Shown piece after piece: positions 5,689-17,652 of a stretch of DNA of 23,158 bases; position 1 is the first letter of the stretch; each line of letters starts with the position of its first letter. The position numbers and the translations under genes were made by a program. The notes under the pieces were generated by a model that saw only the letters and a program-made list of their open reading frames with translations, was not told the DNA's origin and made no database searches. The stretch is from contig CAMLDO010000033.1 in assembly GCA_946478865.1 (NCBI GenBank), forward strand, positions 1 to 23,158. The letters are read 5' to 3'. The DNA is from an uncultured Methylobacillus sp. (GTDB lineage Bacteria > Pseudomonadota > Gammaproteobacteria > Burkholderiales > Methylophilaceae).

Positions 5689-7182
5689 ATGGGACTCGCC
5701 GTTTTATATAGTCGCGCCCTCTCCGGCATGGATGCTCCACTTGTCACCGTGGAAGTGCATCTCGCCAATGGGCTTCCCGGTTTCCAGATCGTGGGCTTGC
5801 CGGAAGCGGAGGTGAAGGAAAGCAAGGACCGGGTGCGCGCTGCATTGCAGACTTCACGCTTTGAATTTCCGGCACGCAGGATCACCGTCAATCTTGCCCC
5901 TGCCGATTTGCCCAAGGAAAGTGGGCGCTTCGACCTCCCCATCGCGCTCGGCATTCTGGCAGCCTCCGGCCAGATCCCTGCCGAAAAGCTTTCCGAATAC
6001 GAATTTGCCGGGGAACTGGCGCTAACGGGCGAGCTGCGCCCGGTACGCGGCGCGCTGGCGATGACGTTCAAGGCTAGCCGAGACGGGCGGGCGTTTATCC
6101 TGCCCCAAAAGAGTGCACGGGAAGCATTTTTGGTGAAGACAGCCACCGTCTTTCCAGCCAACAGCTTGCTTGAGGTGTGCGCGCACCTCGCAGGGCAGGA
6201 GAAGTTGATTCCGGTAGAAGATGAGGCGTTGGCTTTTCTTCCTGAATATCCTGATCTCGCCGACGTGAAAGGGCAGGCGCTGCCGCGACGCGCGCTCGAA
6301 ATTGCAGCTGCTGGAAAACATAGCCTGATAATGGCCGGACCTCCTGGCACCGGAAAGTCGATGCTGGCTGCGCGTTTCCCCGGCATTCTTCCGGAAATGA
6401 GCGAGGATGAGGCGCTGGAGTCGGCGGCCATCCAGTCGTTGAACGGCGGCTTCAAGCCGGAAAACTGGAAGCGCCGTCCTTATCGTGCGCCGCACCATAC
6501 GGCTTCCGCCGTGGCGCTGGTCGGTGGCGGAAGTCATCCGCGGCCGGGCGAAATATCGCTCGCCCATCATGGTGTGCTGTTCCTCGACGAGCTTCCGGAA
6601 TTTTCGCGCTCCGTGCTGGAGGTTCTGCGCGAGCCTCTGGAGTCGGGTCATATCACGATTTCACGCGCAGCACGGCAGGCGGATTTTCCGGCACGCTTCC
6701 AGTTGATCGCGGCGATGAATCCCTGCCCATGCGGGTATCTCGGCCATCCCAACAACAAGTGCCGCTGTACGCCGGATCAGATCGCGCGGTACCGAGGCCG
6801 GATTTCCGGTCCGTTGCTGGACCGGATCGATTTGCATATCGAGGTTCCTGCCTTGCGCGATGACGAACTGCAGAAATCGGCTACGGGAGAGGCCAGTGTC
6901 AGCGTACGACAACGGGTCCAGGCGGCGCGCGAGCTGCAGATGGCACGCCAAGGGAAAGCCAACGCCGACCTCGGCAGCCAGGAAATCGACGCTTTCTGCT
7001 TCCCCGACGAGGCGGGCGCGGCGCTGCTGAAACAGGCGATCAGCCGCCTCAGTCTGTCTGCGAGGGCTTATCATCGCATCCTGAAGGTGGCGCGCACCAT
7101 TGCCGATCTTGCGGGAAGCAGCACGGTGCAGTCCAGACATATTGCCGAAGCCATTCAGTATCGGCGCAACGGGATGGAGTGA
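5689..7182 (+). CDS. comM: ComM/YifB-family Mg-chelatase-like AAA+ ATPase
   Basis: A 497-residue cytosolic ATPase. ComM is a hexameric helicase that promotes branch migration during natural transformation and is found also in non-competent bacteria. An N-terminal Lon-protease-like (ChlI) domain covers about residues 15-165. Walker A GPPGTGKS is at 217-224 and Walker B LFLDEL at 297-302. A cysteine-rich segment [15 protein letters not shown] follows, and a C-terminal Mg-chelatase-type domain ends the protein. I chose the ATG at 5689 because [17 protein letters not shown] matches family starts. A GTG at 5656 has a better ribosome-binding site (AGGACGGA) and would add 11 residues; it cannot be excluded. 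The stop is followed closely by the VIT-type transporter gene. Confidence 0.92.
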   Translation: MGLAVLYSRALSGMDAPLVTVEVHLANGLPGFQIVGLPEAEVKESKDRVRAALQTSRFEFPARRITVNLAPADLPKESGRFDLPIALGILAASGQIPAEKLSEYEFAGELALTGELRPVRGALAMTFKASRDGRAFILPQKSAREAFLVKTATVFPANSLLEVCAHLAGQEKLIPVEDEALAFLPEYPDLADVKGQALPRRALEIAAAGKHSLIMAGPPGTGKSMLAARFPGILPEMSEDEALESAAIQSLNGGFKPENWKRRPYRAPHHTASAVALVGGGSHPRPGEISLAHHGVLFLDELPEFSRSVLEVLREPLESGHITISRAARQADFPARFQLIAAMNPCPCGYLGHPNNKCRCTPDQIARYRGRISGPLLDRIDLHIEVPALRDDELQKSATGEASVSVRQRVQAARELQMARQGKANADLGSQEIDAFCFPDEAGAALLKQAISRLSLSARAYHRILKVARTIADLAGSSTVQSRHIAEAIQYRRNGME

Positions 7183-7184
7183 GC

Positions 7185-8222
7185 ATGCACGAACTCAACA
7201 GCTGGAAGGAAGAAAAGCGCTCCGCTTATCTTTATCGCATCATCTCCGACCGGGAGAGCGGTACTCCGCGCCAGCTGCTGTTTCTCGAACTGGCGCGGGA
7301 AGCGGACAACCAGGCGGACCTGTGGGCCGTGGAGGCGCGCAAATCGGGCCATGCCGTTCCGGAAAGATACGTGCCCGATCTGCGTGTACGCCTCATTGCC
7401 TGGCTGGCGAAAACGCTGGGGCCGCGCAAGATGCGTACTATTCTCGCTGCAATCAAGATACGCGGATTGTCGGTGTATTCGTCGCGCCGCCCGGGATTTC
7501 ATCCGGTGCCGCAAACTGTCGAGGAAGTAGGCGCGAGCCACAAGGGGAACGGCTCATCGGGCGGATTGCGTGCGGCAGTATTCGGCATCAACGACGGCTT
7601 GGTGTCGATCGCGTGTCTGGTCATGGGGGTAGCTGGTGCCTCGAGCGAGCATGGCGTCATTCTGCTGACCGGTGTCGCCGGTCTCTTGGCTGGTGCATTC
7701 TCGATGGCGGCAGGCGAGTATGTTTCCATGCGTTCGCAACGCGAGATGTTCGAATACCAGATCGGCCTGGAGCGTGACGAGCTGGCGCAATACCCCAACC
7801 AGGAGGCGGCCGAGCTGGCGCTGATCTATCAGGCGCGCGGTATGAACCGGGAAGAAGCGCGCAGCCTTGCCGAGCGCATGATCGCCGACCCCGAAATGGG
7901 GCTGGATACGCTGGCGCGCGAGGAACTGGGGCTGAATCCGGATGAACTGGGCTCGCCTTGGGTCGCTGCCCTGTCTTCTTTCTTCTCTTTCGTGGGCGGG
8001 GGGCTGGTGCCTTTGCTGCCCTACGTGTTGGGTGTCGAGCGTCACCCATTGCTGGTGGCCACGCTGCTCACGGCGGGCGCTTTGTTCATCGTGGGTGCGG
8101 CGCTGTCCCTTTTCACGGGGCGCAGCGCATTGTGGGGCGGCCTGCGCATGCTGGGCATAGGCGGCGCGGCAGGGCTGGTAACCTATCTCATCGGCGACCT
8201 TCTCGGCGCCAGCCTGTTCTGA
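7185..8222 (+). CDS. VIT1/CCC1-family iron/manganese transporter with N-terminal ferritin-like extension
   Basis: A 345-residue membrane protein. Residues about 128-345 are a complete CCC1/VIT domain: five hydrophobic segments, FGINDGLVS in the first, AGAFSMAAGEYVSMRSQRE in the second, then a cytoplasmic metal-binding helical hairpin rich in Glu (ELAQYPNQEAAELALIYQARG...). VIT proteins export Fe2+ or Mn2+ from the cytosol by proton antiport. Residues 1-125 are soluble and helical (EEKRSAYLYRII, LLFLELAREADNQADLW). They resemble the ferritin/rubrerythrin-like domain fused to some VIT proteins such as MbfA, but I cannot locate a full set of di-iron ligands. The start ATG at 7185 has GGAG 5 bases upstream; GTG 7179, overlapping the comM stop, is an alternative. 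Probably co-transcribed with comM. Confidence 0.85.
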   Translation: MHELNSWKEEKRSAYLYRIISDRESGTPRQLLFLELAREADNQADLWAVEARKSGHAVPERYVPDLRVRLIAWLAKTLGPRKMRTILAAIKIRGLSVYSSRRPGFHPVPQTVEEVGASHKGNGSSGGLRAAVFGINDGLVSIACLVMGVAGASSEHGVILLTGVAGLLAGAFSMAAGEYVSMRSQREMFEYQIGLERDELAQYPNQEAAELALIYQARGMNREEARSLAERMIADPEMGLDTLAREELGLNPDELGSPWVAALSSFFSFVGGGLVPLLPYVLGVERHPLLVATLLTAGALFIVGAALSLFTGRSALWGGLRMLGIGGAAGLVTYLIGDLLGASLF

Positions 8223-8289
8223 TTCGGCCTTTGTGCCGTCGCTGTCCGGCTCCTTCGCAGGCGGACGAGATAAATTATCCTGCGGGCTT

Positions 8290-8333
8290 TATAATTATGA
8301 AGTTAAACACCGGCCGCCCGCTGGCGCGCCGGT
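8290..8333 (+). promoter_or_regulatory. metH leader: TATAAT element and a strong hairpin
   Basis: A perfect TATAAT lies at 8290-8295, without a convincing -35. A transcript starting near 8302 would carry a leader of about 46 nt. Most of it folds into one hairpin: ACCGGC(C)GCC against GGC(G)CGCCGGT, 8309-8333, 10 bp with one bulged base. No T-tract follows, so it is not an intrinsic terminator. It does not match the SAH, SAM or cobalamin riboswitches I know. Confidence 0.4.
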
Positions 8334-8348
8334 AAATTATTGTTGTCG

Positions 8349-12203
<3,855 letters not shown>

Positions 12204-12229
12204 TCAATCACTGACGGCTACCAAACCTC

Positions 12230-13603
12230 ATGCATATTCACATACTCGGCATCTGCGGCACCTTCATGGGCGGCATCGCCGTATTGGCCAAGGCTGCTGG
12301 CCATCGTGTCACGGGCTGTGATGCCAATGTCTATCCGCCGATGAGCACGCAGCTCGAAGCACAGGGCATCGAACTGATCGAAGGCTTCGGCACGGAACAG
12401 CTGAACCTGAATCCGGATATTTTCGTGATCGGCAACGTGGTGTCCCGCGGCAATCCGCTCATGGAAGAAATTCTCAACCGCGGTCTGCCTTACGTTTCCG
12501 GCCCGCAGTGGCTGGCCGAGAACGTGCTGCGCGACAAGTGGGTGCTTGCCGTTGCCGGTACTCATGGCAAGACCACGACCAGCTCGATGCTGGCCTGGGT
12601 ACTGGAATACGCCGGCCTCGCCCCGGGTTTTCTCATTGGCGGCGTGCCGGAGAATTTCGGCGTATCGGCGCGCTTGCCGGGCGAGCCGCGGCAGGAAAAG
12701 GGCGGGAAATCGCCATTTTTCGTGATCGAGGCGGACGAGTACGATACTGCCTTCTTCGACAAGCGCTCCAAGTTCGTGCATTACCGCCCGCGTACTGCAG
12801 TGCTCAACAATCTCGAATTCGACCACGCCGACATTTTTGCCGACCTGGCCGCAATCGAAACCCAGTTCCACCATCTGGTCCGCACGGTGCCCGCGGCTGG
12901 CCTGGTCGTCGCCAATGGGCGCGAGGACAGCCTGGATCGCGTGTTGCAGCGTGGCTGCTGGACGCCAGTAGAGCGGTTCGGTATCGCCAGCGGCTGGACT
13001 GCCGGCACGCCGGATGATGACAACAGTTTCGAAGTATTTCTCGACAGTGAGCCGCAAGGCCGCGTGCAATGGGAGCTGCTGGGCGAGCATAACCGCATGA
13101 ATGCACTGGCGGTATTGGCTGCGGCGCGCCATGTGGGGGTGCCGGTAGAAGTCGGCATCGTCGCATTGGGCGAGTTCCGCAACGTGAAGCGCCGCATGGA
13201 AGTGCGAGGCACGGTCAACGGCGTTACCGTTTACGATGACTTTGCACACCATCCGACTGCGATCGACACCACTGTCGCCGGCCTGCGCGCCAAGGTGGGC
13301 AAGTCGCGTATTCTCGCGGTGCTGGAGCCCCGTTCCAACACCATGAAGCTGGGCACGATGAAAGCCGCCCTGCCGGGCAGTCTCACAGGGGCTGACCGCG
13401 TGTTCTGCTATGCCGCGAACCTGGGCTGGGATGCGGCGGCAGCGCTGGCTCCGCTGGGCGAGATGGTAACGACACATGACGACCTCGATCGCATGGTCGA
13501 GGCGATTGCGCAGGAAGCCCGCTCCGGCGATCATATCCTGGTGATGAGTAATGGCGGCTTCGGTGGCGTCCACCAGAAGCTGCTCGAGAGGCTGCGTACT
13601 TGA
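12230..13603 (+). CDS. mpl: UDP-N-acetylmuramate:L-alanyl-gamma-D-glutamyl-meso-diaminopimelate ligase
   Basis: A 457-residue cytosolic Mur-type ligase that joins recycled murein tripeptide to UDP-MurNAc, saving peptidoglycan building blocks. The N-terminal Rossmann domain starts MHIHILGICGTFMGG, a signature that separates Mpl from MurC. The ATP-binding P-loop GTHGKTTT is at 110-117. IEADEYDTAFFDKRSKFVHYRP and EHNRMNALAVLAAARHVG follow, and YDDFAHHPTAIDTT marks the C-terminal Mur domain. Length and order fit the family. The last base of the codon before the stop begins the TTG of the next gene (TTGA overlap), so mpl and the TonB-like gene are probably coupled. Confidence 0.95.
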   Translation: MHIHILGICGTFMGGIAVLAKAAGHRVTGCDANVYPPMSTQLEAQGIELIEGFGTEQLNLNPDIFVIGNVVSRGNPLMEEILNRGLPYVSGPQWLAENVLRDKWVLAVAGTHGKTTTSSMLAWVLEYAGLAPGFLIGGVPENFGVSARLPGEPRQEKGGKSPFFVIEADEYDTAFFDKRSKFVHYRPRTAVLNNLEFDHADIFADLAAIETQFHHLVRTVPAAGLVVANGREDSLDRVLQRGCWTPVERFGIASGWTAGTPDDDNSFEVFLDSEPQGRVQWELLGEHNRMNALAVLAAARHVGVPVEVGIVALGEFRNVKRRMEVRGTVNGVTVYDDFAHHPTAIDTTVAGLRAKVGKSRILAVLEPRSNTMKLGTMKAALPGSLTGADRVFCYAANLGWDAAAALAPLGEMVTTHDDLDRMVEAIAQEARSGDHILVMSNGGFGGVHQKLLERLRT

Positions 13604-14565
13604 ATTCAAACGGGGTGGTGGAATGGCTGAAAAGCACGATGGGCATTGCCATCGTGTTTTCGGTCGTTACGCACGTTGTGCTCATCGCCGGCCTGGGTTT
13701 CGTCAAACCCGAGCCGAAAAAACTCAAGGACGATCTCAAGGCTCTCGAAGTGGTGCTGGTCAATGCCAAGACCAAGGAGGCGCCTTTCAAGGCGGAGGCG
13801 CTCGCCCAGTCCAATCTTGACCGTGGCGGCAATACCGATGCCGACCGCCAAATGAAATCCCCCTTGCCGGTGCCTAAAACGCCGCCCGAAAAGCGTGCCG
13901 AGAAAATCGCCGTCGAGAACAAGCAAGCCAAGGTCAAGGCAGCGCAAGCGCCGTCCGAGGCGCCGCGCAAGCAGCAGCGCGTGGCAGAGCAGGAGAAGCA
14001 GGCGCAGGAGGTGATGGTTCAGGCACAGGCACCGCAGAAGGTCGAAAGCCAGCCGACCCAGCAGGCGGCGGCCGTGGAGCCTGATCAAGGCAAGCATGAG
14101 GAAAAGCCGGTGACGCTGAACGCTGCCGATCTGGTTTCCCGCAGCCTCGATGCTGCCCGTCTCGAGGCGCAACTTTCCAAGAATATGGATGCCTATCAGA
14201 AGCGTCCCAAGCGCAAGTTCATTGGTGCCCGGGTGCGCGAGTACCGTTTTGCCAGTTACGTTGAAGCCTGGCGCCAGAAAGTCGAGAAGGTTGGCAATCT
14301 CAATTATCCGTCGGCGGCCAAGGAGAAAAAGCTCTACGGTCGGCTGCAACTCACGGTCTCGATACGCTCTGACGGCAGCGTCGAGAAGATCGAGCTGAAC
14401 CGCAGTTCGGGGCACGAAATTCTGGACGAAGCAGCGCAGCGCATCGTCGAGCTGGGGGCACCCTATGCTGCTTTCCCCGAGGAAATCCGCGAAGATACCG
14501 ACATCATTGAGATTACCCGGACCTGGACGTTTACCCGGGAAGATACGCTTGCTTCAGGAGATTGA
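13600..14565 (+). CDS. TonB-like energy-transducing protein (C-terminal TonB domain)
   Basis: A 321-residue protein with TonB layout: a short cytoplasmic end, one membrane helix (about 14-34, MGIAIVFSVVTHVVLIAGLG), then a long periplasmic stretch rich in Lys, Ala, Pro and Gln (about 38-190). The C-terminal TonB fold (about 230-315) contains YPSAAKEKKLYGRLQLTVSI and RSDGSVEKIELNRSSG. TonB proteins carry energy from the proton gradient to outer-membrane receptors, with ExbB and ExbD; neither partner is in the window. Start choice is uncertain. TTG 13600 overlaps the mpl stop and has GAGAGG 8 bases upstream; GTG 13615/13618 and ATG 13639 are alternatives. The ATG would begin within the membrane helix. 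The ferredoxin gene starts 7 bases after its stop. Confidence 0.8.
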   Translation: MNSNGVVEWLKSTMGIAIVFSVVTHVVLIAGLGFVKPEPKKLKDDLKALEVVLVNAKTKEAPFKAEALAQSNLDRGGNTDADRQMKSPLPVPKTPPEKRAEKIAVENKQAKVKAAQAPSEAPRKQQRVAEQEKQAQEVMVQAQAPQKVESQPTQQAAAVEPDQGKHEEKPVTLNAADLVSRSLDAARLEAQLSKNMDAYQKRPKRKFIGARVREYRFASYVEAWRQKVEKVGNLNYPSAAKEKKLYGRLQLTVSIRSDGSVEKIELNRSSGHEILDEAAQRIVELGAPYAAFPEEIREDTDIIEITRTWTFTREDTLASGD

Positions 14566-14572
14566 GTTTTCC

Positions 14573-14890
14573 ATGTCCACTTCGTATTACGAACGTCATG
14601 TTTTTTTCTGCCTCAATCGGCGCGACGACGGCGCGGCATGCTGCTGCGACCACGATGCCGAGGGCATGTTCGACTACATGAAAAAGCGTGTGAAAAAACT
14701 GGGCCTCAACGGCAAGGGCAAGGTGCGCGTCAACCGCGCCGGCTGCTTCGACCGCTGCGATGAAGGGCCGCTGCTGGTGGTCTATCCGGAAGCGGTGTGG
14801 TACACCTTCGTCGATCAGGAAGATATCGACGAGATCATCACCAGTCATCTGCAGCAAGGAAAAATCGTCGAACGCCTGCAAATGCTGTAG
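14573..14890 (+). CDS. Thioredoxin-fold (2Fe-2S) ferredoxin
   Basis: A 105-residue soluble protein starting MSTSYYERHVFFCLNRRDDG. Cysteines at 13, 23, 24, 25, 58 and 62 include the pattern of thioredoxin-like [2Fe-2S] ferredoxins: one ligand in the N-terminal CxnC region and the pair in NRAGCFDRCDEGPLLVVYPE. It probably carries electrons; the partner is unknown. The ATG at 14573 has AGGAG 12 bases upstream, a rather long spacing. It is the last gene of the metH-mpl-tonB run and converges with the HIT gene. The 22 bases between them hold no clear terminator. The CCC triplet is more cysteine than four ligands need. Confidence 0.85.
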   Translation: MSTSYYERHVFFCLNRRDDGAACCCDHDAEGMFDYMKKRVKKLGLNGKGKVRVNRAGCFDRCDEGPLLVVYPEAVWYTFVDQEDIDEIITSHLQQGKIVERLQML

Positions 14891-14912
14891 CGCGTCGCGC
14901 GCGCAATGGCTT

Positions 14913-15323
14913 TCAACCCAGGCGCGCGAACAGCTTGTCCCGCAAGTGAACGGTCAAATCGTGTGGCGTCTCGCGTCGCGCTTCCTCCCGCTTCACTTCC
15001 CCCCAAATCGGGTTCGGAAAATGCCGGTCCTCGGCAAAGCGCGGAATCACATGCCAATGCACATGCGGTACCATGTTTCCGAGACTCGCGAGATTGATCT
15101 TGTCCGGCTGCAGCACGTCCCGCACAGCAGCTTCCGTCGCGAATACCACCTCCATCACCCGTTGCCGTTCCTGCCCGAGCAGGTCGGTCATTTCTTTTAC
15201 ATGGCGATTCAGGATAACGCGGCAGAAACCGGGGTAATAGGCGTCATCCACCCGGATCACGCGACACAAATCGTCCTGCCACAGGATTTCGCCGCCGGGG
15301 TTCTCGCACAACTCACAGATCAT
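14913..15323 (-). CDS. HIT-family protein (histidine-triad nucleotide hydrolase/transferase)
   Basis: A 136-residue cytosolic protein. The histidine triad HVHWHVIPR at 87-95 contains the catalytic histidine. An N-terminal CELC pair suggests a structural metal site. HIT proteins hydrolyse or transfer nucleotide phosphoramidates or dinucleoside polyphosphates; the substrate here is unknown. The start ATG at 15323 has GAGG 6 bases upstream. It follows sodB on the same strand, but a strong terminator ends only 11 bases ahead of its ATG, leaving no room for a promoter between. Confidence 0.9.
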   Translation of the reverse strand: MICELCENPGGEILWQDDLCRVIRVDDAYYPGFCRVILNRHVKEMTDLLGQERQRVMEVVFATEAAVRDVLQPDKINLASLGNMVPHVHWHVIPRFAEDRHFPNPIWGEVKREEARRETPHDLTVHLRDKLFARLG

Positions 15324-15334
15324 AACTGCCTCGC

Positions 15335-15372
15335 AAAATAAAAACGCCGCCGGGCAGTTGCCCGACGGCGTT
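15335..15372 (-). terminator. Intrinsic terminator after sodB, directly in front of the HIT gene
   Basis: AACGCCG-T-CGGGCA / TGCCCG-G-CGGCGTT on the minus strand forms a stem of about 13 bp with one internal mismatch, spanning 15343-15372. It is followed by TTTTTATTTT (15344-15335). The HIT ribosome-binding site begins within a few bases of the T-tract. Confidence 0.85.
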
Positions 15373-15394
15373 GGATTGTGCCAGCAAATATCGC

Positions 15395-15976
15395 TTAAGC
15401 GAAGTTGGCTTCGACAAAGTCCCAGTTAGCGAGGCTGTTCAGGAAGTTTTCCACGAACTTGGCGCGCAGGTTGCGATAGTCGATGTAGTAAGCGTGTTCC
15501 CATACGTCGATGGTCAGCAGCGCTTTGTCGCCGGTGGTCAGCGGGGTGCCAGCAGCGCCCATGTTGACGATGTCGACGGAACCGTCGGCCTTCTTCACGA
15601 GCCAGGTCCAGCCGGAACCGAAGTTGCCGACGGCGGATGCCTGGAATGCCTTCTTGAACTCGTCGAAGCTGCCCCACTTCTTGTTGATTGCGTCAGCCAG
15701 CGCGCCCTTGGGAGCGCCGCCGCCGTTCGGCTTCATGCTGTTCCAGAAGAAGGTGTGGTTCCACACTTGTGCGGAGTTGTTGTAGATGCCGCCGGAAGAC
15801 TTCTTGATGATTTCTTCCAGTGCAGCATTCTCGAATTCGGTGCCCTTGATCAGATTATTCAGATTGGTCACATAAGTCTGATGGTGCTTGCCGTAGTGGA
15901 ATTCCATGGTTTCCGCGGAGATATGCGGAGCCAGGGCGTCCTTGGCATAGGGCAACGGAGGGAGTTGGTGTTCCAT
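15395..15976 (-). CDS. sodB: Iron superoxide dismutase
   Basis: A 193-residue cytosolic enzyme that converts superoxide to oxygen and hydrogen peroxide. The four metal ligands are visible at canonical positions: His27 ([10 protein letters not shown]), His74 (WNHTFFW), Asp157 and His161 ([11 protein letters not shown]). Gln70 in AQVWNH and AGTPLT, instead of the Mn-type Gln in the C-terminal half, point to the iron form. The start ATG at 15976 has AAGGAAA upstream. Transcribed alone up to the strong terminator, with the HIT gene next. The 114-bp upstream gap must hold its promoter; I see only weak AT-rich candidates. Confidence 0.96.
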   Translation of the reverse strand: MEHQLPPLPYAKDALAPHISAETMEFHYGKHHQTYVTNLNNLIKGTEFENAALEEIIKKSSGGIYNNSAQVWNHTFFWNSMKPNGGGAPKGALADAINKKWGSFDEFKKAFQASAVGNFGSGWTWLVKKADGSVDIVNMGAAGTPLTTGDKALLTIDVWEHAYYIDYRNLRAKFVENFLNSLANWDFVEANFA

Positions 15977-16040
15977 GCTTGGTTTCCTTTCTTGCGGGGA
16001 TTAATAATTCGGAACGCAGTATTTTGCCATAAAAGCCGAG

Positions 16041-16075
16041 TTGGCCGGTCAGGTATTGCGTGGACCGACCGGCAA
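16041..16075 (-). other. Inverted repeat between xerC and sodB, possible weak terminator
   Basis: TTGCCGGTC and GACCGGCCAA (minus strand) can pair over 9 bp with one bulged base around a 16-base loop, 16 bases after the xerC stop. Only a four-T run follows, 5 bases away, so it is a weak terminator candidate for the lpxL-dapF-DUF484-xerC operon or part of the sodB promoter region. Confidence 0.3.
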
Positions 16076-16090
16076 GGATTTTGTTCGCGG

Positions 16091-16966
16091 TTATTTCTTT
16101 CTGGCGCGCGGATGCGCCTGATCGTAGACCTTGGTGAGGTGCTGGAAGTCGAGATGAGTATAGACCTGTGTGGTACTGATATTGGCATGACCCAACATCT
16201 CCTGCACTGCTCTGAGATCACCGCTGGATTGCAGTACATGGCTGGCAAAGCTGTGGCGCAGCATATGGGGATGAACATTGCCCGCGATGCCCTGCTTGAT
16301 GGCCCAGGATTTCATGCGATATTGCACTGCGCGTGCCGTGAGCCGCTTGCCGTTCCTGCCGACGAACAGTGCCGTTTCGTCGGCGGATTTGAGCAGGTCG
16401 CGTTGCGGCAGCCAGGCGCGAATGGCTGCAATGGCATGGGCGCCCATCGGCACGATGCGGGTTTTGTTGCCCTTGCCGGTGACGGTGACAGTCGCCTCGT
16501 TGAGGTCGAGATGGCCGGGGTCGAGACCAATTAGCTCGGCGAGACGTAGCCCTGATGAGTAGAACAGTTCGAGTATGGCGCGATCTCGAATCGAGAGCGC
16601 GTCGTCGCCTTCGATCTCCACCAGCTTGCCGGCTTGCTCGGGTGAGAGCGCATGCGGCAGAGATTTTTCCGACTTGGGCGGGCGCATGCCGACACACGGA
16701 TTATTGTCCATGCCGTGACGGCGATTGAGGTAGGTAAAGAACCCGCGCCAGGCGGACAGCATGCGCGCAATGCTTTTCCCGCCGATGCCCTTGCCATGCA
16801 GGGTGGCAATGAAACGACGGATGTGGGCCGCCTTAAGGTCCGCAAGCGAAACTTCACCCGCGAGTTCCTGCAAGGTATGGATGTCGCGGGCATAGTTTTC
16901 GCAAGTTAGCCGACTGAGCCCACGCTCGTTGGCCAGATGGGCGAGATAGGCGGCCAGGTAATCCAC
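16091..16966 (-). CDS. xerC: Tyrosine recombinase XerC
   Basis: A 291-residue site-specific recombinase that, with XerD, resolves chromosome dimers at dif. The N-terminal SAM-like core-binding domain covers about 1-85. The catalytic set is complete: Arg141 (SSGLRLAEL), Lys165 (TGKGNKTR), His234 and Arg237 (HMLRHSFASH), His260 (GHANIS) and the nucleophile Tyr269 (TTQVYTHLD). The start is GTG at 16966, three bases after the stop of the DUF484 gene. Placement at the end of a dapF-DUF484-xerC operon is standard in proteobacteria and supports XerC over XerD. Confidence 0.93.
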   Translation of the reverse strand: MDYLAAYLAHLANERGLSRLTCENYARDIHTLQELAGEVSLADLKAAHIRRFIATLHGKGIGGKSIARMLSAWRGFFTYLNRRHGMDNNPCVGMRPPKSEKSLPHALSPEQAGKLVEIEGDDALSIRDRAILELFYSSGLRLAELIGLDPGHLDLNEATVTVTGKGNKTRIVPMGAHAIAAIRAWLPQRDLLKSADETALFVGRNGKRLTARAVQYRMKSWAIKQGIAGNVHPHMLRHSFASHVLQSSGDLRAVQEMLGHANISTTQVYTHLDFQHLTKVYDQAHPRARKK

Positions 16967-16969
16967 GTG

Positions 16970-17650
16970 CTAGAGAATGTAGCGCAGCAGAGCGACGCTA
17001 AGCAGTTCGCCGATGCGCTTGAGGTACAACGTGCCCATCTCGGGGTAGAAGCGTTGCGGGTCTTCGCTTGCCATCGCCAGCAGGCCGAACACGTTCTCGC
17101 CGCGAAGAGGAATCAGCGCGAACGATTTCAAGGGAGCATTGGTTTCACCGAACCAGCCTTCTACGCCCATTGCCGGGCTATGGCCGCAGTATGGAGCGCT
17201 CAATCCTTGAGCCCAGGCGGTCAGCGATTCGTCTACTTCGCCGAACTCACCGCCATTCGTATCGCCTTCGCTCTGCGGCTTGGCCCAGAGGCGGATCGCG
17301 ACGTGCGGTACCTGAAAATCCTCACGCAGGTTATGCGACACCATCTGTGCCAGCGCGTCGAAGCTGCGAGCTGCAAGAATGCCGAGTGTGAGGCGATGCA
17401 CCTTGTCGCTGATAACGTCGTTTTCCTCGCCGAACTGGATCAGTTCGGACAGCTTGACCTCAAGGATGCGAATCTTGTCGCGCTGTGCCAGCTGCTGGCG
17501 TTCAGCCAGCGAAATCGTGCCGCTGCCATGCGGGCTGGGCAGGTAAATTTCGGTCAGCAGGTGCGCATTGCGCTCGAAGAAGTGCGGGTTGGCGCGCAGG
17601 TATTCGATGAACTGCTCGTCGTTGTTTTGCATGGTTGTACTTTCGCTCAT
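16970..17650 (-). CDS. DUF484 family protein (GAF-like)
   Basis: A 226-residue protein, conserved but poorly characterised. The N-terminal half is helical (FIEYLRANPHFFERNAHLLTEIYLP then a coiled segment RQQLAQRDKIRILEVKLSELI). The C-terminal half has a GAF-like pattern (SFALIPLRGENVFGLLAMASEDPQRF). Its position between dapF and xerC is the typical one for DUF484. The start ATG at 17650 comes two bases after the dapF stop; TTG 17656 would overlap that stop. Function unknown; co-translation with dapF and xerC is likely. Confidence 0.88.
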   Translation of the reverse strand: MSESTTMQNNDEQFIEYLRANPHFFERNAHLLTEIYLPSPHGSGTISLAERQQLAQRDKIRILEVKLSELIQFGEENDVISDKVHRLTLGILAARSFDALAQMVSHNLREDFQVPHVAIRLWAKPQSEGDTNGGEFGEVDESLTAWAQGLSAPYCGHSPAMGVEGWFGETNAPLKSFALIPLRGENVFGLLAMASEDPQRFYPEMGTLYLKRIGELLSVALLRYIL

Positions 17651-17652
17651 GT

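Noticed and set aside
5232..6455. A 407-codon frame antisense to ubiK and comM.
   Set aside because: Rich in Ser, Arg and Ala without domain signatures, and it crosses the regulatory region of the porin gene.
8223..8348. A cobalamin, SAM or SAH riboswitch ahead of metH.
   Set aside because: The 126-bp gap is too short for a cobalamin riboswitch, and the conserved cores of the SAM and SAH classes are absent. Only a simple hairpin is present.
12218..13609. A 463-codon frame antisense to mpl.
   Set aside because: It covers almost exactly the mpl gene and shows no motif; a codon-bias shadow.
16091..16966. The tyrosine recombinase as a sign of an integrated mobile element.
   Set aside because: It sits in the conserved lpxL-dapF-DUF484-xerC operon and is the housekeeping XerC. 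There is no tRNA, direct repeat or phage gene nearby.
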